Assembly (NCBI RefSeq): GCF_019969725.1
Contig: NZ_JAHXYW010000001.1
Coordinates: 806,001-870,000 of the forward strand
Source of the DNA: Neobacillus bataviensis
GTDB lineage: Bacteria; Bacillota; Bacilli; Bacillales_B; DSM-18226
Direction of reading: 5' to 3'
Length of the DNA stretch: 64,000 nucleotides
Under the pieces are notes generated by a model, which made no database searches, had not been told where the DNA came from, and worked only from the letters and a program-made list of their open reading frames with translations. Position numbers and translations under genes: made by a program. Shown here one piece after another: positions 1 to 9,535 of the stretch (positions are counted from its first letter, which is position 1; the number at the start of each line of letters is the position of its first letter).

Positions 1-389
1 TCCTTAACCGCAATAGCAGCCGCTAACGATCCTACCCCCAGTAAATTATGTCCACAGCCATGGCCGTTTCCATTTTTCATAATGGGTTCAAACGTATAGC
101 TGCTCGCTTGTTGGCTTAGCCCTGCCAAAGCATCATATTCACCAAGAATCGCAATGACTGGATGACCCGATCCATAGGAGGCAATAAAGCCTGTTTCAAG
201 ACCAGCTATCCCCCTTTTTACGGTAAACCCTTCATCTTCCATTGCTTCGCAAAGCAAATCAGCTGAACGAAATTCCTCAAATCTGGTTTCTGCAAACTCC
301 CATATTTGATCACTTAGCTCTTCAAACAATGGACGTTTTTCATCTATTAAACTAGTAATTTTTTCTGATAAAGCAGTCAATTTTTCCAT
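1..389 (-). CDS. M20-family amidohydrolase, N-terminal part (cut by window edge)
   Basis: The first 129 residues of a zinc-dependent M20 peptidase/amidohydrolase are visible; the rest lies outside the window. The start ATG (389) follows GGAGAT. The stretch NGHGCGHNLLG near residue 115 carries the first metal-binding histidine region and resembles the AbgB/amidohydrolase branch, which cleaves acyl-amino-acid or aminobenzoyl-glutamate amide bonds. It begins 3 bp after the stop of the MFS transporter gene upstream, so the two are almost certainly cotranscribed as an uptake-plus-hydrolysis pair. The family call is firm; the substrate is unknown. Confidence 0.85.
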   Translation of the reverse strand, partial: MEKLTALSEKITSLIDEKRPLFEELSDQIWEFAETRFEEFRSADLLCEAMEDEGFTVKRGIAGLETGFIASYGSGHPVIAILGEYDALAGLSQQASSYTFEPIMKNGNGHGCGHNLLGVGSLAAAIAVK

Positions 390-392
390 CTC

Positions 393-1622
393 CTAACTTG
401 CATTTTTTTTGAAAGAAGGAACCTCTTTCTTAGAGCGAATCAAAAATAAAGATCCCGCACACAATAGTGCAAACATAATCAGCATAATAAAAGCCACTGT
501 ATAAGAACCGTCAAAAGCATCGACTAAAAACCCTATTAACATCGGAGTAAGAACCCCAGCGAATTGTGCACCTGTATTAATAAAACCATTTGCCGTTCCT
601 ACAACCTCTTCTGATAACATTTTTAATGGCGCTGAGATGATTAAAATAATATTAAACGACATGAATACAGTAACAACACTTTGATAGACAGCAAACATAG
701 CTATGTTTGGTGCAAAAGCCATTAAATAAAGAAAAACCGCCGTTAATACTGCAAATATCGCTGCTATTACCTTATCTTTCCCTTCAGGTAATTTATCTAA
801 AATATAGCCACTTGCAAGCATCGCGATAATTCCTGCAACCGCTGGAATAGCTGAAATATACCCAACAGATGTTAAGTCCAGATGTCGTGCCTTAACTAAA
901 TAGGTTGGCATCCATGCCATTAATCCCCATTGCACGGCATAAATCGCAAAATAGGCAATGAACAAATTCCATATAATCGGAGTTTTTAAAACATTTCTTA
1001 ATGGCGCTTTATTTTTGGAAGGGTTTTCAAACTTGCCTACAGTTGAACCTTTCCGCTCTTTTAAGAAAAAGACGTAAAGTAAGGTAAATATAATGCCAAT
1101 AGCACCCGCAATATAAAAGATCATTCTCCAACCGATCGTTTGCATAGACTGGGTACCCAAGATTGGTGTTATTACTCCCATTATCGTACCGGAAGTAAGC
1201 ATGAAGGACATAGCCCGGCTCCGTTCATTTTGCGGAAACCAACTCGCAATACCTTTTGATGCAGATGGAAAAAAGCTTCCTTCTCCAATTCCAAAAAGAA
1301 ATCGAATGAGGATTAAAGACATGAATGACCATGCCATTCCGGACAAAATCGTGAAAACGGACCAAGCAAAAACAGCCATGACAATGATTTTTCTGAAACC
1401 AAAACGATCTGCGAGCCATCCACCTGGAATTTGCATTAAGGCATAACCTGCAAAAAAGCTGCTTAAAACAATTCCTGTCTGGGAGGCACTTAACTGGAGA
1501 TCCTTTGAAATACCTAAAATCGCATAATTCATGAAAAATCGATCAAAGTTTCCAATTGACCATCCTAAAAATAGCAAGATGATAATGACATACTTCCAGT
1601 TCTGCGATAATTTGGATACCAT
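393..1622 (-). CDS. MFS transporter, anion:cation symporter type
   Basis: A 409-residue, roughly 12-helix major facilitator. The N-terminal half has the arrangement of the ACS family: NYAILGISKDLQLS in the first loop, GGWLADRFGFRK as the motif between helices 2 and 3, and RFLFGIGEGSFFPS in helix 4. ACS members import organic anions such as sugar acids or acylated amino acids. The ATG follows AAGGAGGAACGTT. The amidohydrolase gene follows with a 3-bp gap, and a PucR-type regulator is divergently transcribed, so a small, regulated acylated-compound uptake unit is likely (inference). Confidence 0.85.
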   Translation of the reverse strand: MVSKLSQNWKYVIIILLFLGWSIGNFDRFFMNYAILGISKDLQLSASQTGIVLSSFFAGYALMQIPGGWLADRFGFRKIIVMAVFAWSVFTILSGMAWSFMSLILIRFLFGIGEGSFFPSASKGIASWFPQNERSRAMSFMLTSGTIMGVITPILGTQSMQTIGWRMIFYIAGAIGIIFTLLYVFFLKERKGSTVGKFENPSKNKAPLRNVLKTPIIWNLFIAYFAIYAVQWGLMAWMPTYLVKARHLDLTSVGYISAIPAVAGIIAMLASGYILDKLPEGKDKVIAAIFAVLTAVFLYLMAFAPNIAMFAVYQSVVTVFMSFNIILIISAPLKMLSEEVVGTANGFINTGAQFAGVLTPMLIGFLVDAFDGSYTVAFIMLIMFALLCAGSLFLIRSKKEVPSFKKNAS

Positions 1623-1671
1623 AACGTTCCTCCTTGCGAAATTTGTTGAATTCTATTTAAGTATAAAAAAT

Positions 1672-1706
1672 TTGAACTATTCAAACAATGTTCAGTCCTA
1701 TATAAT
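1672..1706 (+). promoter_or_regulatory. Divergent control region with inverted repeat and -10-like hexamer
   Basis: Between the divergent MFS and PucR-type genes, TTGAACTATTCAA (1672-1684) is an inverted repeat with 5-bp arms. TATAAT at 1701-1706 could be the -10 for the plus-strand regulator, though no convincing -35 sits at 17 bp. The repeat is a candidate operator only. Confidence 0.3.
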
Positions 1707-1761
1707 ATTTACATATATTATGTTGAGTTCTACATGTAAGTCCTATAGGGGGAGTGTAATA

Positions 1762-3795
1762 GTGGATACCTTGATGAAAATCAAACAATTTTTAATAGAT
1801 AACTGCTCCCTCTCACATTTTGAGGTGTGGCAAAGTATAAAGGGATTAGATTTTTCACTCGTATTATCCCATCATATTGACAAAGAAACGCCGGTACCAA
1901 GAAGATTTTTCAATGAAGAAATACTAACACATGAAAATTTCACCGATATTTACTACCATTATTCCAATCATACAACTATAGTTATCAGAATCAGTAAATC
2001 TTCCGTACTAAACAATGAGAGCAAGCAGGAACTTAAACCGATCATAGATTTACATTACTTGCAAGTAATGCTAGATCGAGAAAAATATATTAGGAACAAA
2101 ATGATGGAGAGTATCCGTGATATCTCCGTACTCGAAGATTTAAATGACTTGTTAAAGAAAATATTAGGAAATGCCATATCTGTTATTCCTGCAGCAGATA
2201 TGGGAGTTCTATGGATGTACGAACCAAGCTTAGATGTGCTATTTCCTAAAGCTTGGACGGGCGGACCTAATGAAGAAATTAAAAAAATGAGGATGAAGAT
2301 CGGGGAGGGAATTATTGGGAAAACGTTTAAAGATAATAAATCTTTTATTCTTACAAATATAGATGATATTATCTCAGAATCCTCTAACATTTCGGCAGAT
2401 AATCTTTTTTATCTGTATAATTCTGTCCAATTTGACGATTTAAAATCCATTATTTCGGTTCCAATAAAGGTTGAGGAGAGTACTTTATGTGTATTGATTG
2501 TCTATCAAAATGGTCCTTATCCCCTTTTAACGAAAGATGATCAACAACTGTTAGAAAGCTTTTCTGATCAGGTCTCGATTGTATTAAGAAATTCGAAACT
2601 TTACCAAAATCTAAAAAAACAAAATGATCTTTTAATTCAACGAGATACCATACACAATACGTTAATAAAACTGTCGCTTCAAAATAAGGGTTTACAAAAA
2701 ATCGCAAATGAAATAAAAAAGATGATAAACCATCCATTAATGATTGTAGACTTAACAGATCATCAACAATACTCAAGTCCAACCCAACGGAAATGGGAAC
2801 TTCCTCTAGAGATAAATACAAAATTAAAAACTCAATCTTTTTTTACTAAGTCTTTAAATAATCAGTCATTGTATATTCACCCTATTATTGCGATTGATGT
2901 ACCGATTGGAATAATGGCAGTGGATATGGAGGAGGATGAACTTTTTCCTTTAAACAAAATGATTATTGAACAGGCAAGTTCTGTGATTGCATTAGAGATT
3001 ATCAGAAATCAAACATTAGTGGATTCTTATTATCAAAAAACAAATGATTTATTTAATGATTTTATTCAGTGCCGAGAATATAATCTGATACGAAAGAAGG
3101 CCATGGAGCTTAGAATTGATGATCATCCCTATTATTTGGCAATCGCAATTCATATACATCCTCATGCGGACTTTCACTTTCTTAATATGCAAGTGCATAA
3201 ACTAATTGCCCAAATAAAAAAACATTTAGGAATATATGTTTCAACCGTTTTTGGTTATGGACATAAAGTGACGTTGGTATGCCAATTTAATCAATATGCA
3301 GATCAGGATTATGTAAAAAAGAAAGTAGAGCTTATTCATTCTAATTGGATGAATTTCCATGAAGAATCGCTAAAAATAGGGATTGGTACTTGCTACCCAA
3401 GTATGGATAATATAGCAAAAAGTTACTCCGAAGCGGATAAAGCCCTTTCTTTTCTTATCTCGAGGCAGCTTAAAAGCATCGTAAATTATCAAGATATTGG
3501 CATTAATCATCTATTTATTCACCAACCTATGGATGACTTGAACTCTTTTATTAATGAAATTTTTAATCCGCTCCAATCTGATAAAGATGGTTCGTTAGAT
3601 TTAGAACAAACCCTGCTTGTCTATATGGAAAACGACCGTCAAGCTACACAAACAGCTAAACTTTTGCATATCCATGTTAATACCTTATATCAAAGGCTAA
3701 AAAGGATCGAAGAAAAACTTCAAATTTCCTTTTCGAACCCAGAAGACATTTTAAAACTACAGCTTGCATGTTATTTAAGAAATTCAATAGTCTGA
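1762..3795 (+). CDS. PucR/CdaR-type transcriptional regulator with GAF domain
   Basis: A cytosolic regulator of 677 residues. A GAF-like sensory region spans about residues 115-280 (ending near DQQLLESFSDQVSIVLRN), a middle GGDEF-like region as in CdaR proteins follows, and the C-terminus has the PucR helix-turn-helix (ENDRQATQTAKLLHIHVNTL, then YQRLKRIEEKL). I chose GTG at 1762 because AGGGGGAG precedes it at about 8 bp; the longer reading frame upstream overlaps the MFS gene and lacks such a site. It is divergent from the MFS/amidohydrolase pair and probably controls it. Confidence 0.8.
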   Translation: MDTLMKIKQFLIDNCSLSHFEVWQSIKGLDFSLVLSHHIDKETPVPRRFFNEEILTHENFTDIYYHYSNHTTIVIRISKSSVLNNESKQELKPIIDLHYLQVMLDREKYIRNKMMESIRDISVLEDLNDLLKKILGNAISVIPAADMGVLWMYEPSLDVLFPKAWTGGPNEEIKKMRMKIGEGIIGKTFKDNKSFILTNIDDIISESSNISADNLFYLYNSVQFDDLKSIISVPIKVEESTLCVLIVYQNGPYPLLTKDDQQLLESFSDQVSIVLRNSKLYQNLKKQNDLLIQRDTIHNTLIKLSLQNKGLQKIANEIKKMINHPLMIVDLTDHQQYSSPTQRKWELPLEINTKLKTQSFFTKSLNNQSLYIHPIIAIDVPIGIMAVDMEEDELFPLNKMIIEQASSVIALEIIRNQTLVDSYYQKTNDLFNDFIQCREYNLIRKKAMELRIDDHPYYLAIAIHIHPHADFHFLNMQVHKLIAQIKKHLGIYVSTVFGYGHKVTLVCQFNQYADQDYVKKKVELIHSNWMNFHEESLKIGIGTCYPSMDNIAKSYSEADKALSFLISRQLKSIVNYQDIGINHLFIHQPMDDLNSFINEIFNPLQSDKDGSLDLEQTLLVYMENDRQATQTAKLLHIHVNTLYQRLKRIEEKLQISFSNPEDILKLQLACYLRNSIV

Positions 3796-3921
3796 CTTAG
3801 CAATTACAGCAAGATAGGCCCGTAATTTATGCAGCATTTATACTTTTTACCTTTGTAATGCTTTAGTAAATAATACGGATCAAAAGTTAATGAACAACAA
3901 CAAAAACATTTTTATAAGCAA

Positions 3922-3953
3922 AAAACACGCTGAATCGATTATCAGCGTGTTTT
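3922..3953. terminator. Bidirectional Rho-independent terminator
   Basis: A perfect 12-bp stem AAAACACGCTGA/TCAGCGTGTTTT with an 8-nt loop lies between the convergent regulator gene and the ABC transporter genes. A- and T-runs on the two flanks allow termination both ways. Confidence 0.85.
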
Positions 3954-3975
3954 AGCATTTATTAATGCTTAGATT

Positions 3976-4959
3976 TTAAATTAAATGACATAAAGCTTGA
4001 TGATTAGGGGAGACTTTCCTTAACTCAGGAATAACCTCGTTACATTTATCCATTTTTACTGGACATCTTGAATAGAAGGCACACCCTTTTGGCGGATTTT
4101 TGGCACTCGGTATATCCCCTTCTATATTTATTCTGTGCTTCATTTTTTTTTGTTTCGGATCTGCTATGGGAACAGATGATAGCAGTGCCTTTGTATATGG
4201 GTGCTGTGGATTATTAAATATTTCCTCACGAGTTCCGGTTTCGACAATTTTCCCTAGATACATGACCGCAATTCGATCGCTAATATGTTCAACAACACTT
4301 AAGTCATGTGAAATGAAAATTAATGTTAAACCTAATTTTTGTTGCAGTGACTTTAGTAAATTTAAGATTTGTGATTGAATAGAAACATCTAATGCTGATA
4401 CTGGTTCATCACAAACAATGATTTGTGGATTTAGAGCCAAGGCCCTGGCAATTCCGATTCTTTGCCGCTGTCCGCCTGAGAATTCATGGGGATATCGATG
4501 TAAATGATGAATATCTAAACCTACTAATCTCAAAAGTGAGATTATCTTTTCTTCTAATTCTGTTTTTGAGAGCGTTTGATTAATAACAAACGGTTCACTT
4601 AAAATCTTTTTTATACTATGTTTAGGATTTAGGGAACTATATGGATCTTGAAAAATTACCTGGATATTTTTCCTGTATTCTTGCATTTCATATTTTTTCA
4701 TTTCTAAAACATTTTTTTGGTCAAATACTATTTCCCCTGAAGTAGCATCTGTTAACCGCAGCAAGGACATGCCCGTTGTACTTTTTCCACAGCCAGATTC
4801 ACCGACAATACTAAAAGTTTCCCCTTTTTTTACTTGAAAAGAAACCCCATCCACTGCCTTAATGACTTCTTTGGACTTACCGAAAAAGTTACCTTTTATT
4901 GGGTAGTATTTGGTTAAGTTTTTCACATCGAGCAGTATTTCTGCCTTTACATGTGCCAA
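3976..4959 (-). CDS. Peptide-type ABC importer ATPase, OppF/DppF-like
   Basis: A 327-residue nucleotide-binding subunit. Walker A GESGCGKST, signature SGGQRQR, Walker B IIVCDEP and H-loop FISHD are all present. The C-terminal extension has the oligopeptide-transporter cysteine motif (CAFYSRCPVKMDKC). The start is a TTG preceded by AAGGAGGG at 8 bp. It overlaps the 3' end of the next ATPase gene by 13 bp, giving the usual D-F pair of two ATPases energising one permease. The substrate could be a di/oligopeptide, nickel-chelate or another small amide. Confidence 0.92.
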   Translation of the reverse strand: MAHVKAEILLDVKNLTKYYPIKGNFFGKSKEVIKAVDGVSFQVKKGETFSIVGESGCGKSTTGMSLLRLTDATSGEIVFDQKNVLEMKKYEMQEYRKNIQVIFQDPYSSLNPKHSIKKILSEPFVINQTLSKTELEEKIISLLRLVGLDIHHLHRYPHEFSGGQRQRIGIARALALNPQIIVCDEPVSALDVSIQSQILNLLKSLQQKLGLTLIFISHDLSVVEHISDRIAVMYLGKIVETGTREEIFNNPQHPYTKALLSSVPIADPKQKKMKHRINIEGDIPSAKNPPKGCAFYSRCPVKMDKCNEVIPELRKVSPNHQALCHLI

Positions 4960-5906
4960 CAGCGGACCCTCCTTGTTTGTCCTATTACCTCCAGTTGAGG
5001 TTCTTTTTCAATACATTCGATTGTCGCAGCCGGACACCTTGGGTGAAACCGGCATCCTTTCGGCATGTGATCAAAGTCCGGAACTGAGCCTTCAATGGCA
5101 TATAATTCTTTTTTAGGATCTCCTAATTTTGGAACGGAGAGCATTAATGCCTTTGTATAGGGATGTTTTGGTTTTTCAAACAATTCTTCTACTTGTGCTT
5201 CTTCAATCACTTGACCTGCATACATGACAATTGCTTTATGACAAGTTTCAGCAACAACCCCTAAATCGTGCGTAATCATGATGACTGTCATATTTAACTT
5301 TTGTTGTAGTTCGTATAATAGTTCAAGTATTTGAGCTTGAATGGTAACATCTAATGCAGTTGTTGGCTCATCGGCAATTAAGATTTTAGGCTTACATGCA
5401 AGTGCCATTGCAATCATAACCCGCTGTCTCATACCACCTGAAAGCTCATGAGGGTAAGCTTTCAATTTTTCTTCGGCGTCAGGAATTTTCACTTGGTTTA
5501 AAACTTCGATGGATTGTTGCTTAATCTCTTTTGCAGAAAGATTAGTATGATATTGAAACACTTCGGCCAATTGATTTCCAATCGTAAAGGAAGGATTTAA
5601 AGAAGTCATAGGCTCTTGGAATATCATCGAAATTTCCTTGCCGCGAATTTTGTTTAGCTCTTTTGCCGTCATTTTTGTCAGGTCTTTTCCGCAATAGGCG
5701 ATGCTGCCTGAGCCAACTTCCATTTCCTTAGGTAAAAGACCCATAATCGACAAGGCCGTCATACTTTTTCCACAGCCGCTTTCCCCAACGACCGCGACGA
5801 ATTCACCTTCATCAATGGCGAAATTTACATTTTCCAAAATGGCGCTAAACCCATCCCTACTTTTTCTGCCGACTCTAACATTCTTCATCTCTAAAATTGT
5901 ACCCAT
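4947..5906 (-). CDS. Peptide-type ABC importer ATPase, OppD/DppD-like
   Basis: A 319-residue ATPase with Walker A GESGCGKSM, signature SGGMRQR, Walker B ILIADEP and H-loop ITHD, followed by the C-terminal oligopeptide-type cysteine motif (CRFHPRCPAATIEC). A GGGGGAGC ribosome binding site precedes the ATG. It follows the DppC-like gene by 11 bp and overlaps the DppF-like gene, so it is translated as part of the importer operon. Confidence 0.92.
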   Translation of the reverse strand: MGTILEMKNVRVGRKSRDGFSAILENVNFAIDEGEFVAVVGESGCGKSMTALSIMGLLPKEMEVGSGSIAYCGKDLTKMTAKELNKIRGKEISMIFQEPMTSLNPSFTIGNQLAEVFQYHTNLSAKEIKQQSIEVLNQVKIPDAEEKLKAYPHELSGGMRQRVMIAMALACKPKILIADEPTTALDVTIQAQILELLYELQQKLNMTVIMITHDLGVVAETCHKAIVMYAGQVIEEAQVEELFEKPKHPYTKALMLSVPKLGDPKKELYAIEGSVPDFDHMPKGCRFHPRCPAATIECIEKEPQLEVIGQTRRVRCWHM

Positions 5907-5917
5907 ATCCGCTCCCC

Positions 5918-6841
5918 CTATTTTCTCTGTTGTTTAATATGGGGATCAAAAGCATCACGGATTGCATCCCCCATTACATTAAATGCAATTGATACTAGTA
6001 ACAAGGCCAATCCTGGAAATAGTACTAAACCAGGTATAGAGGTAATATATTCAAAGCCTTCTTGAATCATATTTCCCCAAGTAGGAGTAGGAGGCTGCAC
6101 TCCTACTCCTAAAAAGCTTAAACTGGCTTCAATCCGGATTGCTGATGACATATTAAGTGTAGAAATAACAAGGAGCGGTCCTAAAATATTGGGAAAGATA
6201 TGTTGGATAATCACACGAAAACTGCCTGCACCTAATGATATGGCACTCTTAATATACTCTTTCTCTTTGATTTCCATTGCCGATCCTCGTGCCATCCTGG
6301 CTACACCTGGAATTAACCCGATGCTTATTACGATAATTAATGTTGTCATGCTGGAACCGAGAGCTACGATGACCATTAATCCAAATAATAGAAGAGGAAT
6401 CATCATAATGGATTCAAGTGCTCTCATGACGATATCATCAAGCCAGCCTCCCTTATAGGCTGCGGTCATTCCAAGAAATCCACCAATAATCGTACTGAAG
6501 GCGACAGAAATAAAACCGACAAAAAGGGAAGTTCGCGAGCCCCAAATAAGTCGGCTTAAAATATCTCTTCCAACAACATCCGTCCCAAGCCAATGTTTTG
6601 CAGAAACTCCCTGAGCCCGGCTAGTTATATCCTGTACAAGCGGGTCATAAGGCATAATAAATGGAGCAGTTAAAGCGAGTAACAACATGAAAACTAAAAA
6701 AAGAAGCCCAATCATGCCTAATTTGCTTTTTTTAAAAGCAGTCCATTCTGCAGATTTTTTCCGTCTAGCTTTTGTTTTTTCATTGCGAGGCAGTTCTGTG
6801 ATCAGGTTGGATCCTGTTTCTTTCGGTAATGGCTGCGTCAT
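5918..6841 (-). CDS. Peptide-type ABC importer permease, DppC-like
   Basis: A 307-residue inner-membrane permease with a charged N-terminal tail, a first helix near residues 43-65 (GMIGLLFLVFMLLLALTAPF), the DppC/OppC extracellular segment (GTDVVGRDILSRLIWGSRTS), and the EAA-like cytoplasmic loop (EKEYIKSAISLGAG) that contacts the ATPases. AAAGGAGATGCCGGG precedes the ATG. It lies 15 bp after the DppB-like gene. Confidence 0.92.
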   Translation of the reverse strand: MTQPLPKETGSNLITELPRNEKTKARRKKSAEWTAFKKSKLGMIGLLFLVFMLLLALTAPFIMPYDPLVQDITSRAQGVSAKHWLGTDVVGRDILSRLIWGSRTSLFVGFISVAFSTIIGGFLGMTAAYKGGWLDDIVMRALESIMMIPLLLFGLMVIVALGSSMTTLIIVISIGLIPGVARMARGSAMEIKEKEYIKSAISLGAGSFRVIIQHIFPNILGPLLVISTLNMSSAIRIEASLSFLGVGVQPPTPTWGNMIQEGFEYITSIPGLVLFPGLALLLVSIAFNVMGDAIRDAFDPHIKQQRK

Positions 6842-6856
6842 CCCGGCATCTCCTTT

Positions 6857-7792
6857 CTATCTGGGTCTAATTTTTGGATTCACTAATGAATAACTGATAT
6901 CGACTACGAGATTTACTACAATAACCAATACAGCAAACAGGATTAAACATCCTTGAAGAATGGTAAAGTCCCTTGTGAAAATGGCTCCAACCGCGAGACT
7001 CCCTAAACCTGGACGACTAAAAATGGTTTCGATAATGACAGTACCGCTGATTAATGCCGTTATATCAATTCCAATTACAGTAATGACAGGAATCAGACTA
7101 TTTTTCAAAGCATGTTTAAAAATCACAACCGTATTCGGAATTCCTTTGGCTCGTGCTGTCCTTATATAATCCTGGTTAACTTCATCCAACATGCTTGCGC
7201 GCGAGAATCGCATCATTACACCTGATAGAATGATTCCCAAAGTTACTGCAGGAAGGACTAAATGATACAAACTTCCCCAAAGACCTTCCCCAGGTCCCAT
7301 TGATGGAAAAATATTCATCTTTAATGAAAAGCCTAAGATTAAAAAAATCCCGAGTAAAAAAGGAGGAGCTGATAATCCAATCATGGAAAAAACTCTGACG
7401 ATTGTATCAATCCACGAATTGGGCTTTAATGCTGAAAGAATCCCAATTGGTATTCCAACTACACAACCAATAACGATACTGGCAAACGAAAGCGCGAAAG
7501 TAGGAGTTAAATTCTTCGCAATCAAAGTCATGACCGGTGTGCCTGAAGAAAGTGAGTCTCCCAGGTTTCCTCTTAAAAGATCCCCCAAATAATGTACATA
7601 TTGCTGCCAAATCGGCAAATCAAGGCCCATTTGCACCCGTAAATTATGTATTGATTCTTTACTGGCATTTTCCCCTAATATCACGGAGGCGGGATCGCCA
7701 GGCAAGACCCTAAGGGTGAAAAAAATGATACTAATCGTAAGAAAAATGGTAGGAATCGCTATTAATACCCGACGTAAAAGGAATTTTATCAA
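6857..7792 (-). CDS. Peptide-type ABC importer permease, DppB-like
   Basis: An integral permease with the DppB signature: an N-terminal helix (KFLLRRVLIAIPTIFLTISI), LPGDPA, and the EAA loop (NQDYIRTARAKGIP). I chose the TTG at 7792 because GGGGTGATTTCA precedes it and the protein then begins IKFLLRR like its family; the longer frame adds an atypical head. That gives 311 residues, the usual size. It pairs with the DppC-like protein to form the membrane channel. Confidence 0.88.
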   Translation of the reverse strand: MIKFLLRRVLIAIPTIFLTISIIFFTLRVLPGDPASVILGENASKESIHNLRVQMGLDLPIWQQYVHYLGDLLRGNLGDSLSSGTPVMTLIAKNLTPTFALSFASIVIGCVVGIPIGILSALKPNSWIDTIVRVFSMIGLSAPPFLLGIFLILGFSLKMNIFPSMGPGEGLWGSLYHLVLPAVTLGIILSGVMMRFSRASMLDEVNQDYIRTARAKGIPNTVVIFKHALKNSLIPVITVIGIDITALISGTVIIETIFSRPGLGSLAVGAIFTRDFTILQGCLILFAVLVIVVNLVVDISYSLVNPKIRPR

Positions 7793-7825
7793 TGAAATCA
7801 CCCCGCAATTTGATAGGTGTAGAAG

Positions 7826-7851
7826 GAGTGAGAAAAGCTTCACTCCTCCTT
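7826..7851 (-). promoter_or_regulatory. Intercistronic hairpin between binding-protein and permease genes
   Basis: The arms AGGAGTGA and TCACTCCT form a perfect 8-bp stem around an 8-nt loop. On the minus strand no long T-run follows, so an mRNA-stabilising or attenuating hairpin that keeps the binding protein in excess is likelier than a full terminator. Confidence 0.5.
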
Positions 7852-7864
7852 TTAAATCATTTCT

Positions 7865-9469
7865 TTATTGCAAGTCAGTTGTTTCATATATTGGATAGGA
7901 ATAAACTAACGTCCCTTTAATATCATAGCCTAGATTGACTTCTGTCCTTCTGAAAAGAACATTATTTGTTTCAATTAAAGGAATCACTGCATAATCAGCC
8001 ATAATTTGTTTTTGAATATCTGCATACAATTCTTTTGCCTTGTTTTTATCCATCTCCTGAGTAGCCTGGACGATTAAGTCGTCTGACTTATTGTAATGTG
8101 AATAGTTTGTGCTACCAATTGATGAACTAAGAAAATCGGAAAACGCAAAAGATGCAGACTTGAAAGTACCCGCCTTCAAAACGACATTGTTTAAACCTTT
8201 GCGAATATTTGCTTGATAGGTAGGAATATCAGCTTGCTTTAATTCCATTTTGATGCCTACTTGTCTTAGTTGTTCCTGGATGTAAGTCATCAATTTGAAA
8301 TAGGCTGGGCGAGTATTGACGAAGTTCGGCGGCAGCTCCAGCCCATTCCGATAACCCGCTTCTTTTAATAATTTCTTTGATAATTCAGGGTCGTATTTAT
8401 AAACACCTAAATCTGTATGTCCATCGAGGTTACTTGCTATCGGTCCTGATGCTAACATAGCGACTCCCGGATCAGTAACCTGCTTCACATATTTGTCCAT
8501 ATCAATGGCATGTGCAATTGCTTCCCTAACACGTTTATCATCAAGCGGTTTAATAGATGAATTTAGATGCAAAAGCCAGTTTATAGGCGCTCCCGGAAAG
8601 TCAATTTTTAAATCCTTTTTGGTTTTCATTTTTTCCAACCAAAGTTTATCGCCACTTCCAGTAGCCAACTGAATCTCGCCCTTCTCCATGGCAATATCAA
8701 CGGCATTTTGGTCTGTCATTGTCACAAATTCGATCTCATCCAACTTCGGTTCGCCGCGGAAGTAATTTGGGTTTTTTTCTAAAACTACTTTTTCATTTAA
8801 TTTATATTCCTTTAACATGAAAGGCCCAGTTCCGACCGGCTTTACCATCGAATCTTTACCGGCAGCCTCGATTGCCTCTTTCTTTACAATCGCACCGCCC
8901 ATGTCATCCACCAGTAAGCGTTGCAGAAAAATGGGATCCGGCTGATTTAATTGGAAAACGACCGTATATTTATCTGGAGTCTGAACCTCTTTAATTACTT
9001 TTAGATCCTCCGTATAAGCTGAACCTGTTTTAGGATCCAGCAATCGATCAAACGTATATTTTACGTCTGCGGATGTGAATTCTCCATAATCAAATTGCCA
9101 TTTGACTCCTTTGCGGAGATGGAAAGTCCATATCGTTCCGTCAGAATTATTTTCCCACTTTTCGGCAAGATCTCCTTCAATGGCATTCACATCAGTTGTG
9201 CCTGGTTTAAAGTGGACAAGGCCATTATAGATGGGTTGATTGACAGTACGATCAGGGCCAGAGCTGCTGAATGCTGGGTCTAAATGGGTTGCGTTGCCTG
9301 GTACTGCAACCTTTAGAACTTTTGGCCCTTTATTTGTTTCTTTTTCTCCGGCAATATTCGATTTTTCCGTTGTTTTCGATGTTTGACTTGACGAGCAGCC
9401 TGCTAAGACAAGAACTACACACATAATAAAAACTACTCCAATATTTATCCATTTAATTGAGTTTCGCAT
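7865..9469 (-). CDS. Extracellular solute-binding lipoprotein of the peptide ABC importer (family 5)
   Basis: A 534-residue binding protein. Its lipoprotein signal peptide ends in the lipobox LAGC with Cys25, so it should be anchored outside the membrane. The body shows the SBP family 5 layout: GNATHLDPAF near the mature N-terminus, WTFHLRKGVKW, GTGPF, and VREAIAHAIDMDKYV. GGGGGGG precedes the ATG. It lies between the serine hydrolase gene and the permease genes. Family 5 proteins bind peptides but also glutathione, nickel complexes and opines, so the ligand is undetermined. Confidence 0.92.
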   Translation of the reverse strand: MRNSIKWINIGVVFIMCVVLVLAGCSSSQTSKTTEKSNIAGEKETNKGPKVLKVAVPGNATHLDPAFSSSGPDRTVNQPIYNGLVHFKPGTTDVNAIEGDLAEKWENNSDGTIWTFHLRKGVKWQFDYGEFTSADVKYTFDRLLDPKTGSAYTEDLKVIKEVQTPDKYTVVFQLNQPDPIFLQRLLVDDMGGAIVKKEAIEAAGKDSMVKPVGTGPFMLKEYKLNEKVVLEKNPNYFRGEPKLDEIEFVTMTDQNAVDIAMEKGEIQLATGSGDKLWLEKMKTKKDLKIDFPGAPINWLLHLNSSIKPLDDKRVREAIAHAIDMDKYVKQVTDPGVAMLASGPIASNLDGHTDLGVYKYDPELSKKLLKEAGYRNGLELPPNFVNTRPAYFKLMTYIQEQLRQVGIKMELKQADIPTYQANIRKGLNNVVLKAGTFKSASFAFSDFLSSSIGSTNYSHYNKSDDLIVQATQEMDKNKAKELYADIQKQIMADYAVIPLIETNNVLFRRTEVNLGYDIKGTLVYSYPIYETTDLQ

Positions 9470-9535
9470 TGAAACCCCCCCTATTAAAAGTTACTTGTCT
9501 TCTAAACTTCCAAAAGCATATAATTAAAAACATAT

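Noticed and set aside
1201..1446. Plus-strand ORF inside the MFS gene
   Set aside because: It is antisense to a clear transporter gene, without a ribosome binding site or recognisable domain.
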